64,000 bases of DNA, from the NCBI RefSeq assembly GCF_016888515.1, contig NZ_JAFEJK010000003.1:183419-247418 (forward strand), given 5' to 3'. The first letter of the stretch is position 1; the number at the start of each line of letters is the position of its first letter. The DNA is from Shimia biformata (GTDB lineage Bacteria; Pseudomonadota; Alphaproteobacteria; Rhodobacterales; Rhodobacteraceae). Both the position numbers and the translations under genes were made by a program. A model generated the notes under the pieces. That model worked only from the letters and a program-made list of their open reading frames with translations, did no database searches and was not told the DNA's origin. Positions 44,639-53,279 of this stretch are shown here, piece by piece.

Positions 44639-45759
44639 CGGATACGGGCTGCGGTGGATTGGATCTTGAAAACCGTATCTAGGACCAGCGCCGCAGGGTC
44701 AAGGTTGACGGCCCGGCCATGTTGCATCCGGCCAGAGATCTCTTGTGCGATTTCCGCCCAGTTGCGCGCCGCCCCTGCGTGGGGGGCCAGCGCCGTCAAA
44801 ACTTGTGCCTCGTTTGGTGCGGCCTCGGTCAACGGCGGCTGCCCGGTTGCTCCGGTGCGGGCAAGTCGGGTCAGGAACAGGTCGGTGAGAGTGACCAACA
44901 GGTCGACCTTGTCTTCGGCCCCACGCATCGCAGTCGCGTTGGCCAGGTCCAGTGCGCGTTGACGGTCGATCCGCGGGGCTTCGGCGAAAATCGACACCAG
45001 CTCGGCATAAAGTTTCAACCCGCCCAAGAGTTCCAGCCTGATCGCCTCGCCTACTGACCCGGCGGAGAGTTCCGCCAGTGCGATGCCGTTTTTTGTCTCG
45101 ATCCCCGCCTGATCCAGCGCGGCGGTCATGTTTTCGGGCGAAAGCGGCGACAGGCGCAATTCGCGGCAGCGCGAGCGGATCGTGGGCAACAGGCGGGACG
45201 GCTGATGCGAGATCAGCAACAGGAACGTGTCCTCGGGCGGTTCTTCGAGCAGCTTCAATAGGGCGTTGGCCGCCGAGACGTTCATCTCGTCAGCGCAATC
45301 GACGATCACCACACGCCGCCCGCCATCCGCTGCCGACAGCGCAAAAAAGCTTTTCAGCCGTCGCACTTCGTCGACGGTGATCTGGCTTTTCAACTTGCCG
45401 GTTTTTTCGTTTACGGGGCGGCGGAGCGCAAAAAGGCTGGGTTCGGAGCCGGCACGAATACGGCGGGAGACCGGGTGTTCGTCGTCGATGTGCAGCGTGT
45501 CCGGGGCAGGGGGCGCATCGCCGAACAGTCCACCTTCGTCCGGTTTCGGAGTGGCCAGAAGAAAACGCGCGATTTTCCACGCCAGCGTCGCCTTGCCGAC
45601 CCCGCGCGGCCCGGTAATCAGCCAGCCATGGTGCAGACGGCCAGAGCGATAGGCGTCCAGAAACGCCGCTTGCGCCGCGTCTTGCCCAAACAGCGTTACG
45701 GTGTCGCGCGGGTGCGGTGCGCCCTCGATCCTGTCGGGTTCCGGGATTTCTTCGGTCAT
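44635..45759 (-). CDS. holB: DNA polymerase III subunit delta'
   Basis: 374 aa. Delta' is part of the clamp loader. The AAA+ module is visible, with H-G-W-L-I-T-G-P-R-G-V-G-K-A-T (P-loop intact), V-V-I-V-D-C-A-D-E-M (Walker B region), and L-L-K-L-L-E-E-P-P-E-D-T and S-R-C-R-E-L sensor segments. Alphaproteobacterial HolB proteins are often of this length. It is translationally coupled to tmk (4-bp overlap) and tatD (4-bp overlap), the usual bacterial order. Confidence 0.93.
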   Translation of the reverse strand: MTEEIPEPDRIEGAPHPRDTVTLFGQDAAQAAFLDAYRSGRLHHGWLITGPRGVGKATLAWKIARFLLATPKPDEGGLFGDAPPAPDTLHIDDEHPVSRRIRAGSEPSLFALRRPVNEKTGKLKSQITVDEVRRLKSFFALSAADGGRRVVIVDCADEMNVSAANALLKLLEEPPEDTFLLLISHQPSRLLPTIRSRCRELRLSPLSPENMTAALDQAGIETKNGIALAELSAGSVGEAIRLELLGGLKLYAELVSIFAEAPRIDRQRALDLANATAMRGAEDKVDLLVTLTDLFLTRLARTGATGQPPLTEAAPNEAQVLTALAPHAGAARNWAEIAQEISGRMQHGRAVNLDPAALVLDTVFKIQSTAARIR

Positions 45760-46382
45760 GACAATTCAGCCTCGACCGTCGTCAGAACCTCTCGTGCAAC
45801 GGCTTCGATAGCTTGGTCGCCGTCGATGACGCGGAAACGGTCGGCGAACTCATTGGCCAGCGCAAGGAACCCGGCGCGCATCTGGGCCTGCAACTCGGTT
45901 CCGAAATCCTCGAACCGTTCTTCGGCGGTCTGGCGGCCCTTGGCACGGGCGTGGCCCTTGTCGGGATCCATGTCGATCAGGATGGTCAGGTCGGGCTCGC
46001 GTCCGATCATCAGCGAGTGCAACTGGTCGACAATGCCGCGCAGGTCGCCGCGCGACAGGCCCTGGTACATGCGGGTCGAATCCGCGAACCGGTCGCAGAT
46101 CACCACTTTTCCAGCCGCGAGCGCAGGCAGGATCGTGCGTTCCAGGTGGTCGCGTCGGGCGGCGGTGAACAGCAGGATCTCGGTCTCGGCAGACCAGCGG
46201 TCAGGGTCGCCTTCCAGCACCAGTGCACGGATTTCCTCGGCCCCGGGGCTGCCGCCGGGTTCGCGGGTCAGCACCACGTCATGCCCGGATGCACGCAACG
46301 CATCGGCCAGCATCCGGGCCTGCGTTGACTTGCCCGAGCCGTCGATGCCTTCGAAGGTGATAAAACGGGCGGGACGGGTCAA
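45756..46382 (-). CDS. tmk: Thymidylate kinase
   Basis: 208 aa. It phosphorylates dTMP to dTDP. P-loop F-E-G-I-D-G-S-G-K-S-T at residues 10-20, D-R-F-A-D-S-T (DRY-type motif) near 97, and a lid with R-A-K-G-R. The start is TTG, overlapping the dacC-like stop as TTGA, which fits translational coupling; no ATG lies between this and the P-loop. Confidence 0.94.
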   Translation of the reverse strand: MTRPARFITFEGIDGSGKSTQARMLADALRASGHDVVLTREPGGSPGAEEIRALVLEGDPDRWSAETEILLFTAARRDHLERTILPALAAGKVVICDRFADSTRMYQGLSRGDLRGIVDQLHSLMIGREPDLTILIDMDPDKGHARAKGRQTAEERFEDFGTELQAQMRAGFLALANEFADRFRVIDGDQAIEAVAREVLTTVEAELS

Positions 46383-47569
46383 CTTGGCTGCTCACCAACA
46401 AGCCCGAACTGCGAAATCAGCATCTGTGCGGCGGTCCGAATCTTGACGGTGAACCCACCTGCGCCAACCGCTTTTTCGGCCACCAGCGGAACGCGGATTT
46501 CCGGCAGACCTTCGGGGCGCAGCACCAGATCGGCCAGTTTTTGACCCTCGGCGATCGGTGCGGCAATGGGGCTGTCATAGATGACCTCGGCCGGCACGTT
46601 CTCGGTCGAGAGAATCGGCAACAACAGTGTCATGTCCTTCTCGGGCACCAGAGCCACTTTCTTGGACTGCCCCATCCAGACCTCGGCTTCCGCGATCCGA
46701 TCACCCTTTCTGGCCAGGGTCGTTTCGGTGAACTGTCGGAAGGCCCAGTTTACGATCTGTTCGGACACCTCAGCGCGGTCGGCGGCGCTGTCGAGGCCGG
46801 AAATGGCGAAAATCACCCGCCGGTTGCCTTGCCGCGCCGAACCGACAAGCCCATAGCCCGCCTCAGTCGTGTGGCCGGTCTTGAGCCCGTCCGCACCGAT
46901 GTTAAGTTTCAAGAGCGGATTGCGGTTCTCAGTGTTCTTGGGCGCGCGCCCGTCAAAAGCAAATTCGGTTTCCGAGAACATCGGATAGAATTCCGGGAAG
47001 TCGGTGATGATCCGGTTCGCCAGCAGAACGAGGTCGCGCATCGACATCACATGTCCCGGCGCGGGCCAGCCGTTTGAATTGGCAAAGGTCGAATTGGTCA
47101 TGCCCATGTTCCGCGCCTTCCGCGTCATCAGGCGGGCAAAACCGGCCTCGGTCCCATCGGGGCTGAGGGCTTCGGCAATAACAACGCAGGCGTCGTTGCC
47201 CGACAGGACGATGATCCCGCGCAACAGGTCTTCGACCTTCACGTTGTCGCGGGTGTCAAGGAACATGGTGGAACCGCCATAGGACTGGGCGTGCCGAGAC
47301 ACCGGCAGGGTCTCTTGTGTCGAAAGCCGCCCCTCGCGGATCGCATCAAAGGCCATGTAAAGGGTCATCAGCTTCGACATCGAGGCCGGCGGTAAGGGGG
47401 TGTCAGCCTCTTTTGCCATCAGGATGGTGCCGGTGGTCTGGTCGATGACAAAAGCCGCGCGTGCCTTGGTCTCGAACGCCTGAGCCGAAGTCGTGTGAAG
47501 GGACAGGACCAGGACCATCGACAGACATGTGATCAGGGCTGCGGCAGGGCGTTTCAGCGGGCGGAACAC
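46379..47569 (-). CDS. D-alanyl-D-alanine carboxypeptidase (PBP5/6 family)
   Basis: 396 aa from GTG 47569 (complement) with GGAGAG. A signal peptide ends near A-Q-A (about 31). Active-site motifs: S-M-S-K at 63-66, S-G-N near 123 and K-T-G near 233. A C-terminal beta-rich PBP5_C domain is present and the chain ends with an amphipathic stretch (M-L-I-S-Q-F-G-L-V) that could anchor it to the inner membrane. It trims the terminal D-Ala from peptidoglycan stems. Adjacent to an SPOR protein gene and coupled to tmk. Confidence 0.92.
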   Translation of the reverse strand: MFRPLKRPAAALITCLSMVLVLSLHTTSAQAFETKARAAFVIDQTTGTILMAKEADTPLPPASMSKLMTLYMAFDAIREGRLSTQETLPVSRHAQSYGGSTMFLDTRDNVKVEDLLRGIIVLSGNDACVVIAEALSPDGTEAGFARLMTRKARNMGMTNSTFANSNGWPAPGHVMSMRDLVLLANRIITDFPEFYPMFSETEFAFDGRAPKNTENRNPLLKLNIGADGLKTGHTTEAGYGLVGSARQGNRRVIFAISGLDSAADRAEVSEQIVNWAFRQFTETTLARKGDRIAEAEVWMGQSKKVALVPEKDMTLLLPILSTENVPAEVIYDSPIAAPIAEGQKLADLVLRPEGLPEIRVPLVAEKAVGAGGFTVKIRTAAQMLISQFGLVGEQPS

Positions 47570-47581
47570 GACAACTCTCCG

Positions 47582-48565
47582 TCAGTTCGTCACGGCATAG
47601 GCATCGGTGAAGCCCGCACCGTGGATTTTCTTCATCAACTCGTTCTTTTCGGACCGGTTCTGCGCCGGGCCAACCAGCACGCGCCAGTATTTCTTGTCCT
47701 TCACGCTCTGGTCCTTGACGATGGGCACCATGCCCGCGGTCCGCATCTGACCGGCGGCGGTCTGAGCGTTGGCCTCGACGCTGAAGATGCCAATCTGGAT
47801 AAAAGGTTTTTCAAGCGACGACGCCTTGGGCGTGGCTTTGGGGGCTGGCGCCTCAGCGACAGGGGCGGCCGCGATTGGGGCTGGGGCCGCAGTTTCCTCT
47901 GCGGCCTCGGCATTCGCGATCGCCGCTTCCGCGGCAGCGACCGTGCCAAGCGCTTTTGTCGCGACCTCGGCACCACTGTCGCTTGCCGGGATTTTCGCAG
48001 CTTTCGCGGCCTCAGTCGATTTCTTGGTTTCGGTCTTTTTGGAAGCGTCGGACTCTTTGGGGGGTTCGGTTGCGGCCGGGGTGACTTCGGGCTCTTTGGC
48101 CACTTCTTCGCGGCGCAGAGCCGTCACGTTCAGTTCAACCGGCTGTCCCGCAAGCATACCGAGGGCCGAAGCTGCGTCAGATGAAACCTGCAAGCGCGGG
48201 CCGGGAATTGCCCGTTCACGCCGGAACAGCGCGCCGATGACGAATTTGCCGTTCGAATTGTTGCGGATAATGACCCGTTCCGGGTCCTTGGCATCCGGGT
48301 GCGCAACCCAGACCCCGCCCAGGCTGGGACGCCCATCCCAAAGCCCGGCTTCATTCACCTGGAACACCTCTGGGGCTTCTACATCACGCTCGACAATCTT
48401 GGTCGAACGCTGCTGGGTCCCGTCCTCGTCTGCCACGGGCGCAGTCTGGAACGGGTTCAGGCCGTCCCCTTCCTCGCATGCGGCGAGAAACGCAAATGCG
48501 CAAAGAGCGGCCATCGAAACCGCGCCTTTGGCCCAGCGGCGCCCCGGTTGGAGTGAGTGTGTCAT
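47582..48565 (-). CDS. SPOR domain lipoprotein
   Basis: 327 aa. The signal sequence ends F-L-A-A-C (lipobox Cys around 30). A central Ala/Pro/Lys/Glu-rich low-complexity linker covers about residues 150-240. The C-terminal SPOR domain (about 245-327) has F-I-Q-I-G-I-F-S-V-E-A-N-A and Y-W-R-V-L-V-G-P. SPOR domains bind denuded glycans at the division septum. The middle region (about 60-140) contains an S-D-A-A-S-A-L-G-M-L-A-G-Q-P-V-E-L-N-V stretch like RlpA-type double-psi barrels, but it is too partial to call. It precedes the carboxypeptidase gene by 12 bp, so both likely act on the wall. Confidence 0.85.
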   Translation of the reverse strand: MTHSLQPGRRWAKGAVSMAALCAFAFLAACEEGDGLNPFQTAPVADEDGTQQRSTKIVERDVEAPEVFQVNEAGLWDGRPSLGGVWVAHPDAKDPERVIIRNNSNGKFVIGALFRRERAIPGPRLQVSSDAASALGMLAGQPVELNVTALRREEVAKEPEVTPAATEPPKESDASKKTETKKSTEAAKAAKIPASDSGAEVATKALGTVAAAEAAIANAEAAEETAAPAPIAAAPVAEAPAPKATPKASSLEKPFIQIGIFSVEANAQTAAGQMRTAGMVPIVKDQSVKDKKYWRVLVGPAQNRSEKNELMKKIHGAGFTDAYAVTN

Positions 48566-48759
48566 TGCAAGCCCTCTGCCCTATGCCCTCGGGACCGGTT
48601 TGACCGGTCTTCCCTTTGGTCCCGCTCCCCAAAGGGACCACGTTATCGCGCAGTCTAGCGAGGGCAGGCGCACAATAAAAGCCGCGCGTTGACCGATCGG
48701 CAATTTTCCCCGCCATTCCTCTTGCAGCCCGTCCTCTGGCAGATTAGGGAGGTCGCGCC

Positions 48760-48849
48760 GGAGGAGTGGCAGAGTGGTCGAATGCACCGGTCTTGAAAAC
48801 CGGCGAGGGTTAACGCCCTCCGTGGGTTCGAATCCCACCTCCTCCGCCA
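48760..48849 (+). tRNA. tRNA-Ser (anticodon TGA)
   Basis: Acceptor GGAGGAG pairs with CTCCTCC, then G and encoded CCA. The anticodon arm CCGGT-CTTGAAA-ACCGG has TGA at 48794-48796. A long variable arm is GAGGGTTAACGCCCTC, and the T arm contains GGGTTCGAATCCC. 90 nt. The integrase gene starts 150 bp downstream, so the tRNA 3' end is the likely attachment site of the accessory region. Confidence 0.97.
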
Positions 48850-48998
48850 CCACACAGTTTATTCCAATTTCTCCTGATTGCGAAAACCCGTATTTGTCAT
48901 TTTATTTAAGTGCTTTGCCTGGTCGTCGCGTTTCTCTTGCGTTTCCTTCGGTTTTATTCAATTCTGTTCCTTGAGTGGTATGGAATGTGGTATGACGA

Positions 48999-50186
48999 AT
49001 GCCTCTTTCGGGGAAGCTGACCAAAAAGCTAGTGGAGAATCTCGGCGCTGGGCGTCACGGCGATGGCAACGGATTGTATCTGGTCGTCGATCCATCCGGC
49101 GCGCGGCGCTGGATTGTTCGGGTGGTGGTCAAAGGCCAGAAGAACAAGAACGGCGCACCACTGCGTACTGACTTTGGATTGGGCAGTGCCGAGCTAGTGA
49201 TGCTGAACCAGGCAAGGGAACGTGCACTCGAGTATCGACGCATGGCGAGGCAGGGGCTCAATCCGCGGTTTAATGCTAGGCAAGAGGTCCCGACTTTTGA
49301 GGAGGTTGCCCAACAAGTGCATATTGATCGGCTTCCAACCTGGAAAAACGCCAAGCACGGACAGCAATGGATCAATACGCTGCGTGATTATGCTTTTCCC
49401 AAAATCGGACGAATGCCGGTCGATGCGATTGGACAGCCTGAGGTGCTGATGTGCCTCTCCCCGATCTGGACCGAGAAACACGAGACCGCGCGACGGTTGT
49501 CCCAACGCATGAAGGTTGTTCTGGACGTGGCCAAGTCGAAGGGGTTCCGGAGCGGCGAGAACCCTGTGACGTCGATAAAGGACGCCCAGGTCTTGCCGAA
49601 GGTCAAAGCGAAGCCGAAGCATCACAAAGCTATGCGCTGGCAAGATGTACCAGACTTCTACGGCAAACTGCGCACGCGCAATGCCATGGCGGCGAAGGCA
49701 TTGATGTTCACTTGCCTTACGGCGTCGCGAACCAGCGAGGTTTTGGGTATGCGCTGGGCGGAGATTGATTTTGAAGAGCAGGTGTGGACCTGCCCGCCCG
49801 AACGCATGAAGACCGGGAAAGAGCACCGGGTCCCTTTGACCGATGAGATGGTCGCGATCGTGGAGCCTTTGCTGGCCATGCGGTCGGATTACGTCTTTGA
49901 AGGTCAGAAGCGTCATCAGCCGCTATCCAATATGGCGATGTTGATGCTGTTGCGGCGCATGAACGCTGAGGGGGCAACCGTGCATGGGTTTCGATCCACC
50001 TTTAGAGACTGGGCGGCGGAATGCGCGGATGTCCCTCGCGAGGTGGCCGAGAAAAGCCTCGCGCATACGGTTGGGAGCGATGTTGAGCGGGCGTATGCGC
50101 GTTCCGATCTCCTCGACAAGCGCCGCGAACTGATGAATGCATGGTCGCAATTCGTCGCATCCGGTCGCGCTGCGGAGGTGTCATGA
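48999..50186 (+). CDS. P4-type tyrosine integrase
   Basis: 395 aa. The N terminus L-T-K-K-L-V-E-N-L and G-L-Y-L-V-V-D-P-S-G-A-R-R-W form the DUF4102 arm-binding domain of P4-like integrases. Catalytic residues are in place: Arg244 (A-S-R-T-S-E-V), His329 and Arg332 (H-G-F-R), a late His (S-L-A-H-T-V-G), and nucleophile Tyr366 (A-Y-A-R-S-D). Such integrases recombine into tRNA 3' ends, and tRNA-Ser lies directly upstream. It appears intact. Its stop overlaps the next gene's start (ATGA). Confidence 0.93.
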   Translation: MPLSGKLTKKLVENLGAGRHGDGNGLYLVVDPSGARRWIVRVVVKGQKNKNGAPLRTDFGLGSAELVMLNQARERALEYRRMARQGLNPRFNARQEVPTFEEVAQQVHIDRLPTWKNAKHGQQWINTLRDYAFPKIGRMPVDAIGQPEVLMCLSPIWTEKHETARRLSQRMKVVLDVAKSKGFRSGENPVTSIKDAQVLPKVKAKPKHHKAMRWQDVPDFYGKLRTRNAMAAKALMFTCLTASRTSEVLGMRWAEIDFEEQVWTCPPERMKTGKEHRVPLTDEMVAIVEPLLAMRSDYVFEGQKRHQPLSNMAMLMLLRRMNAEGATVHGFRSTFRDWAAECADVPREVAEKSLAHTVGSDVERAYARSDLLDKRRELMNAWSQFVASGRAAEVS

Positions 50187-50836
50187 TTCACACGATCTCT
50201 GTTAATCATGAGGAGCTGTTTTTCCTCGAACTGTTTCGTGTTGCGCTCAGCGAAGACAACATCGAGGACCGATTGACGGCCATTCAGTGTGTCAAACATG
50301 ACGTTGTTGCTAACCAGATAGAGCTGTTCGAAGAGAGGGTTGGCCGCGGTTGGGGTAAAGCTCCGGAAAATGCTGACTTTGCCGAGTGGATGCGGAGCAC
50401 GTCACCCAAACGCCATGAGGCGCTCTACGCACTGACCCGAGTGTTTGATCGCTACGATGGAGGGAACGAACGCAGGCTGAATGTCGCAGAGCATGTTGGC
50501 TTGCTAGCTTATCTTTCCATCCATGATGGCAAGCTCAAAGGCGTCCAAACACCTTCCGGATTGATCCACCAAGTCACCGAGATTGGAAGAAACAGCGGGA
50601 CACATGGCGCACGCGACCACGATACCGTTCGCAAGTCCTGGCAAACCTATCGCGGTGTTGTGCATCTCGGGATGGCGCTGGACATCTGTGAGCAGCAATC
50701 CTTGCCCGCCACCAATGTGCTTCCACTGGCCGAGGAGATTCGGCAGGCTCTCTCGGAAAACTGTCCCAAGAACACAAAAGACCCCTATGTGCCTACTGCC
50801 GAGCAGATTTCTTTTGTATTTGAACCAATGACTTAA
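50183..50836 (+). CDS. Unknown protein translationally coupled to the integrase
   Basis: 217 aa from ATG 50183, overlapping the integrase stop by 4 bases. I do not recognise a family. The chain is soluble, without membrane segments or signal. It has an acidic N-terminal helix region (E-E-L-F-F-L-E-L-F-R-V-A-L-S-E-D-N-I-E-D-R), a His/Arg-rich centre (R-N-S-G-T-H-G-A-R-D-H-D-T-V-R) and an A-L-S-E-N-C-P-K segment. Tight coupling to the integrase suggests an element-borne role such as excision control or cargo. A GC hairpin follows the stop. Confidence 0.6.
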   Translation: MIHTISVNHEELFFLELFRVALSEDNIEDRLTAIQCVKHDVVANQIELFEERVGRGWGKAPENADFAEWMRSTSPKRHEALYALTRVFDRYDGGNERRLNVAEHVGLLAYLSIHDGKLKGVQTPSGLIHQVTEIGRNSGTHGARDHDTVRKSWQTYRGVVHLGMALDICEQQSLPATNVLPLAEEIRQALSENCPKNTKDPYVPTAEQISFVFEPMT

Positions 50837-50838
50837 CC

Positions 50839-50860
50839 TCCCCGATTTGAAGGTCGGGGA
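50839..50860 (+). terminator. Hairpin after the integrase pair
   Basis: TCCCCGA (50839-50845) and TCGGGGA (50854-50860) with an 8-base loop, directly after the stop. No T tract. Confidence 0.5.
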
Positions 50861-50928
50861 CTGCACTCATACCGCGGAATGTGAGGGTTTAGCGGCTGTA
50901 ATCGAATGCAGCCGGAAAGCTCTCAATC

Positions 50929-51135
50929 ATGTCCAAACTGTTTGACGACAATCGCACCTATGTGTTGGGCGATCCCGAGCTCGAACTTTTCGGTGACCGC
51001 GCAAAGCTGGCGCAGTGGCGTCACAAGAATAAAGGCCCGGCGTTCTATCGTCTTGGCCGCAAGATTGTCTATCGCGGCTCTGATCTGAATGCCTGGGCCG
51101 AAGCGCACCGAGTTGTTCCGGCGGGGCGGGATTGA
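50929..51135 (+). CDS. Small AlpA/HTH_17-like DNA-binding protein (excisionase type)
   Basis: 68 aa from ATG 50929. The middle and C-terminal part K-L-A-Q-W-R-H-K-N-K-G-P-A-F-Y-R-L-G-R-K-I-V-Y-R has the winged-helix layout of HTH_17/AlpA proteins: a recognition helix, then P-x-x-Y-x-x-G-x-x-x-x-Y and an acidic helix D-L-N-A-W. Such small proteins act as excisionases or activators in integrated elements. It is 4 bp upstream of a second AlpA-like gene. Confidence 0.7.
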   Translation: MSKLFDDNRTYVLGDPELELFGDRAKLAQWRHKNKGPAFYRLGRKIVYRGSDLNAWAEAHRVVPAGRD

Positions 51136-51139
51136 GCAG

Positions 51140-51514
51140 ATGTCGCCGACGAAAATCGATCCGAACAATGCGCTTCGCGACATGTTTGACTTTGAGACGG
51201 AAATCAAGGTGTCTCAAGGTGACCGCGAGCGTCCTTCGAAAGCGCCACCGGCCGGTCGCCGGAAGCGTCGTAAACAGCCTGCTGCGTCGTCAAAATACCT
51301 CTCCGTGAAAGCTGTTGCTCACCGCTTCGGGGTGCACAAAGCCACTATTTGGCGTTGGTTCGCAAATAATCCGGACTTTCCCGAGCCGGTGAAGCTGTCG
51401 GCGAAGACGACTCGTTGGCGCGAGGAAGATCTCGAGGAATACGAACGTCGACTCGCCCGGGCTGCAAAGTGCCGCGCACAGGAAGCCAACTCCAAGACGG
51501 GAGCGAAGCCGTGA
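51140..51514 (+). CDS. AlpA-like HTH regulator with basic N-terminal extension
   Basis: 124 aa from ATG 51140; a longer in-frame start at 51089 overlaps the preceding gene. Residues 1-60 are acidic then strongly basic (G-R-R-K-R-R-K-Q). The AlpA HTH follows: Y-L-S-V-K-A-V-A-H-R-F-G-V-H-K-A-T-I-W-R-W, then N-P-D-F-P-E-P-V-K-L and W-R-E-E-D-L-E-E-Y. Probably regulates element genes. Its stop overlaps the GTG start of the following recombinase gene by 4 bases (GTGA). Confidence 0.72.
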   Translation: MSPTKIDPNNALRDMFDFETEIKVSQGDRERPSKAPPAGRRKRRKQPAASSKYLSVKAVAHRFGVHKATIWRWFANNPDFPEPVKLSAKTTRWREEDLEEYERRLARAAKCRAQEANSKTGAKP

Positions 51515-52846
51515 GTCGCTCCTACAAGGATGTTCATCTCAAGAAGCATTATGTTTACTCCGTCGATGAGCTCATGGCGGAATGCGATGTGGTGCGCAAC
51601 ACTGTCTCGAACTGGCGACGAGATGGGTTACGGGCGTCTGATGACAATCACCCTTTGATGTTCAACGGAGCGGAGGTAATCCGTTTCCACAAAAAGCGGC
51701 GGGCAAGAACCAACTCTCCCTTGCGTGTGGGTCAGTTCAAATGCGTGGCCTGCAAGGGCCGTGTTTTTCCAGACATCGAGTCCGTTCAAATAGACCAATC
51801 CAGTAGCGGCTCGTGTTTGGCTTTCGGGCAGTGTCCGGACTGCGGAACACGGGTTAGGAAGCGTTTGACTGCGACCAATTGCGACAAAATCAAAGTCTGC
51901 ATCGATACCAATACCAGCCTGGACTCCCTAGACGAAGAAATAGAGGAGACCCCGGTTAGTATTGTGAATGATGGGCATTGCGAGAACGAGACATTTTCCA
52001 AACCAAATGATCGCATCATCCACGCATGGCTGGCTCGTGCTGGCTGTTGGGACGTCAAAACGACGGATGCCAAGAATGCGACCATTCGAACCTTCGAGAC
52101 GTTTTGCCACGAAAAGTGCTTCTCGAAGCTGAATGTGTCGGACGTTGGCGGCTTCCGAGAAGAGTTGAAGCGAAGTGTTGACCCGGCCTCTCAGCATCTC
52201 CACCGTCCGCCACAAGGCATCCCACTTGCGAGGTTTTCTTTCCTGGTTGATCAATCAGGATGGGTACAAGGGGTTGAACAGATCTTTGTCTGATTACCTT
52301 CAACTTCCCAAGCGGTTCAGTGCCGCCCCTTTGAACACAGACACACGGTACGTGCCGACAGTTCCCGACGCTCTGAAAATGCTCACGGAAATGCCAACTG
52401 GAACCATCAAGGAACGCCGAGATCGTGCCATGGTCGCCATTGCGTTCCTCGGCGCTTTGCGTGCCGATACGGTCACGTCGCTTTGGCTGAAACACGTAAA
52501 CTTTGATACCCGTCTCATTTACCAGAATGCCAGCGAGGTGCGCGCCAAGAACGGGAAAAGCCTCAAGGTAGAGTTTTTCCCGATGCCCGAAGAGTTTGAG
52601 AAGGCAGTGAGAGACTGGAAGGAGGAGCTTCTGGAACTAGGGTTTACAGACAAAGACGCGTTGTTTCCCGACGAAAGCAACCTGCCCGCGGATCACATCG
52701 GTGAAGATCGAGATCCGGTGCCCGTCATGTCTTCGACACATGCAATTGCCAACGCGTTCAAGATTGCATCGAAACCCTTGGGCCAAACGGTGACGCCACA
52801 TAATGCAAAGCACTGCATCGGTAATCTTGGTGTCGTTATGTGCCCT
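51511..52846 (+). pseudogene. HTH/zinc-ribbon/tyrosine recombinase, frameshifted and IS-interrupted
   Basis: From GTG 51511: an HTH (Y-S-V-D-E-L-M-A-E-C-D-V-V-R-N-T-V-S-N-W), a two-CxxC zinc ribbon (C-V-A-C-K-G ... C-P-D-C-G) and an integrase core-binding domain (N-D-R-I-I-H-A-W-L-A-R-A ... F-R-E-E-L-K-R). At about 52150-52180 the coding frame shifts by one: the continuation L-S-I-S-T-V-R-H-K-A-S-H-L-R-G-F-L-S-W-L is in the next frame and runs into the catalytic domain (F-L-G-A-L-R-A-D-T-V-T-S-L-W). Coding breaks at T-P-H-N-A-K-H-C-I-G-N-L-G, where the IS begins, so the catalytic Tyr is lost. H-N-A-K has Lys where H-x-x-R is usual. Confidence 0.75.
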
Positions 52847-52911
52847 AGGCTCAGGACCCATTGATTTCCGCCGTTCGGCGTGATTCATCGCGCATAAAAC
52901 AAGCGGTGAAC

Positions 52912-53259
52912 ATGTCTGACCTTTTCTGGCTGAGCGACGAGCAGATGGCCCGTCTGGAACCCTTCTTCCCAAAGTCCTATGGGAAACCCCGCGTCGACGA
53001 TCGGCGCGTGCTGAGCGGCATTGTCTTCATCAATCGCAATGGGTTACGGTGGCGCGACGCGCCCAGGGAATACGGACCGCACAAGACACTTTACAATCGC
53101 TGGAAACGGTGGAGCGACAAGGGCATCTTCGCCGAGATGCTGATTGGTTTGGCCGCTGATCATGGTGAAGAGAAGACGGTCATGATCGACGCAACATATC
53201 TCAAAGCTCATCGCACGGCGTCCAGCCTTGCGGTGAAAAAGGGGGGCGTGGCCGTCTGA
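52912..53259 (+). CDS. IS transposase, N-terminal part (OrfA), copy 1
   Basis: 115 aa from ATG 52912. It carries the HTH region L-S-D-E-Q-M-A-R-L-E-P-F-F-P, the G-L-R-W-R-D-A-P segment and the first catalytic Asp in M-I-D-A-T-Y-L-K-A-H-R. The coding run GAAAAAGGGGGGC (53235-53247) lies just before its stop. A -1 shift there joins it to OrfB (53280-53669) to give one DDE transposase of about 252 aa. Confidence 0.88.
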   Translation: MSDLFWLSDEQMARLEPFFPKSYGKPRVDDRRVLSGIVFINRNGLRWRDAPREYGPHKTLYNRWKRWSDKGIFAEMLIGLAADHGEEKTVMIDATYLKAHRTASSLAVKKGGVAV

Positions 53260-53279
53260 TCGGTCGAACCAAGGGCGGT

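Noticed and set aside
50929..52846. Toxin-antitoxin or phage-defence module near the integrase
   Set aside because: The small genes are AlpA/HTH-type and the large one is a recombinase; no toxin, nuclease or NTPase motif was seen.
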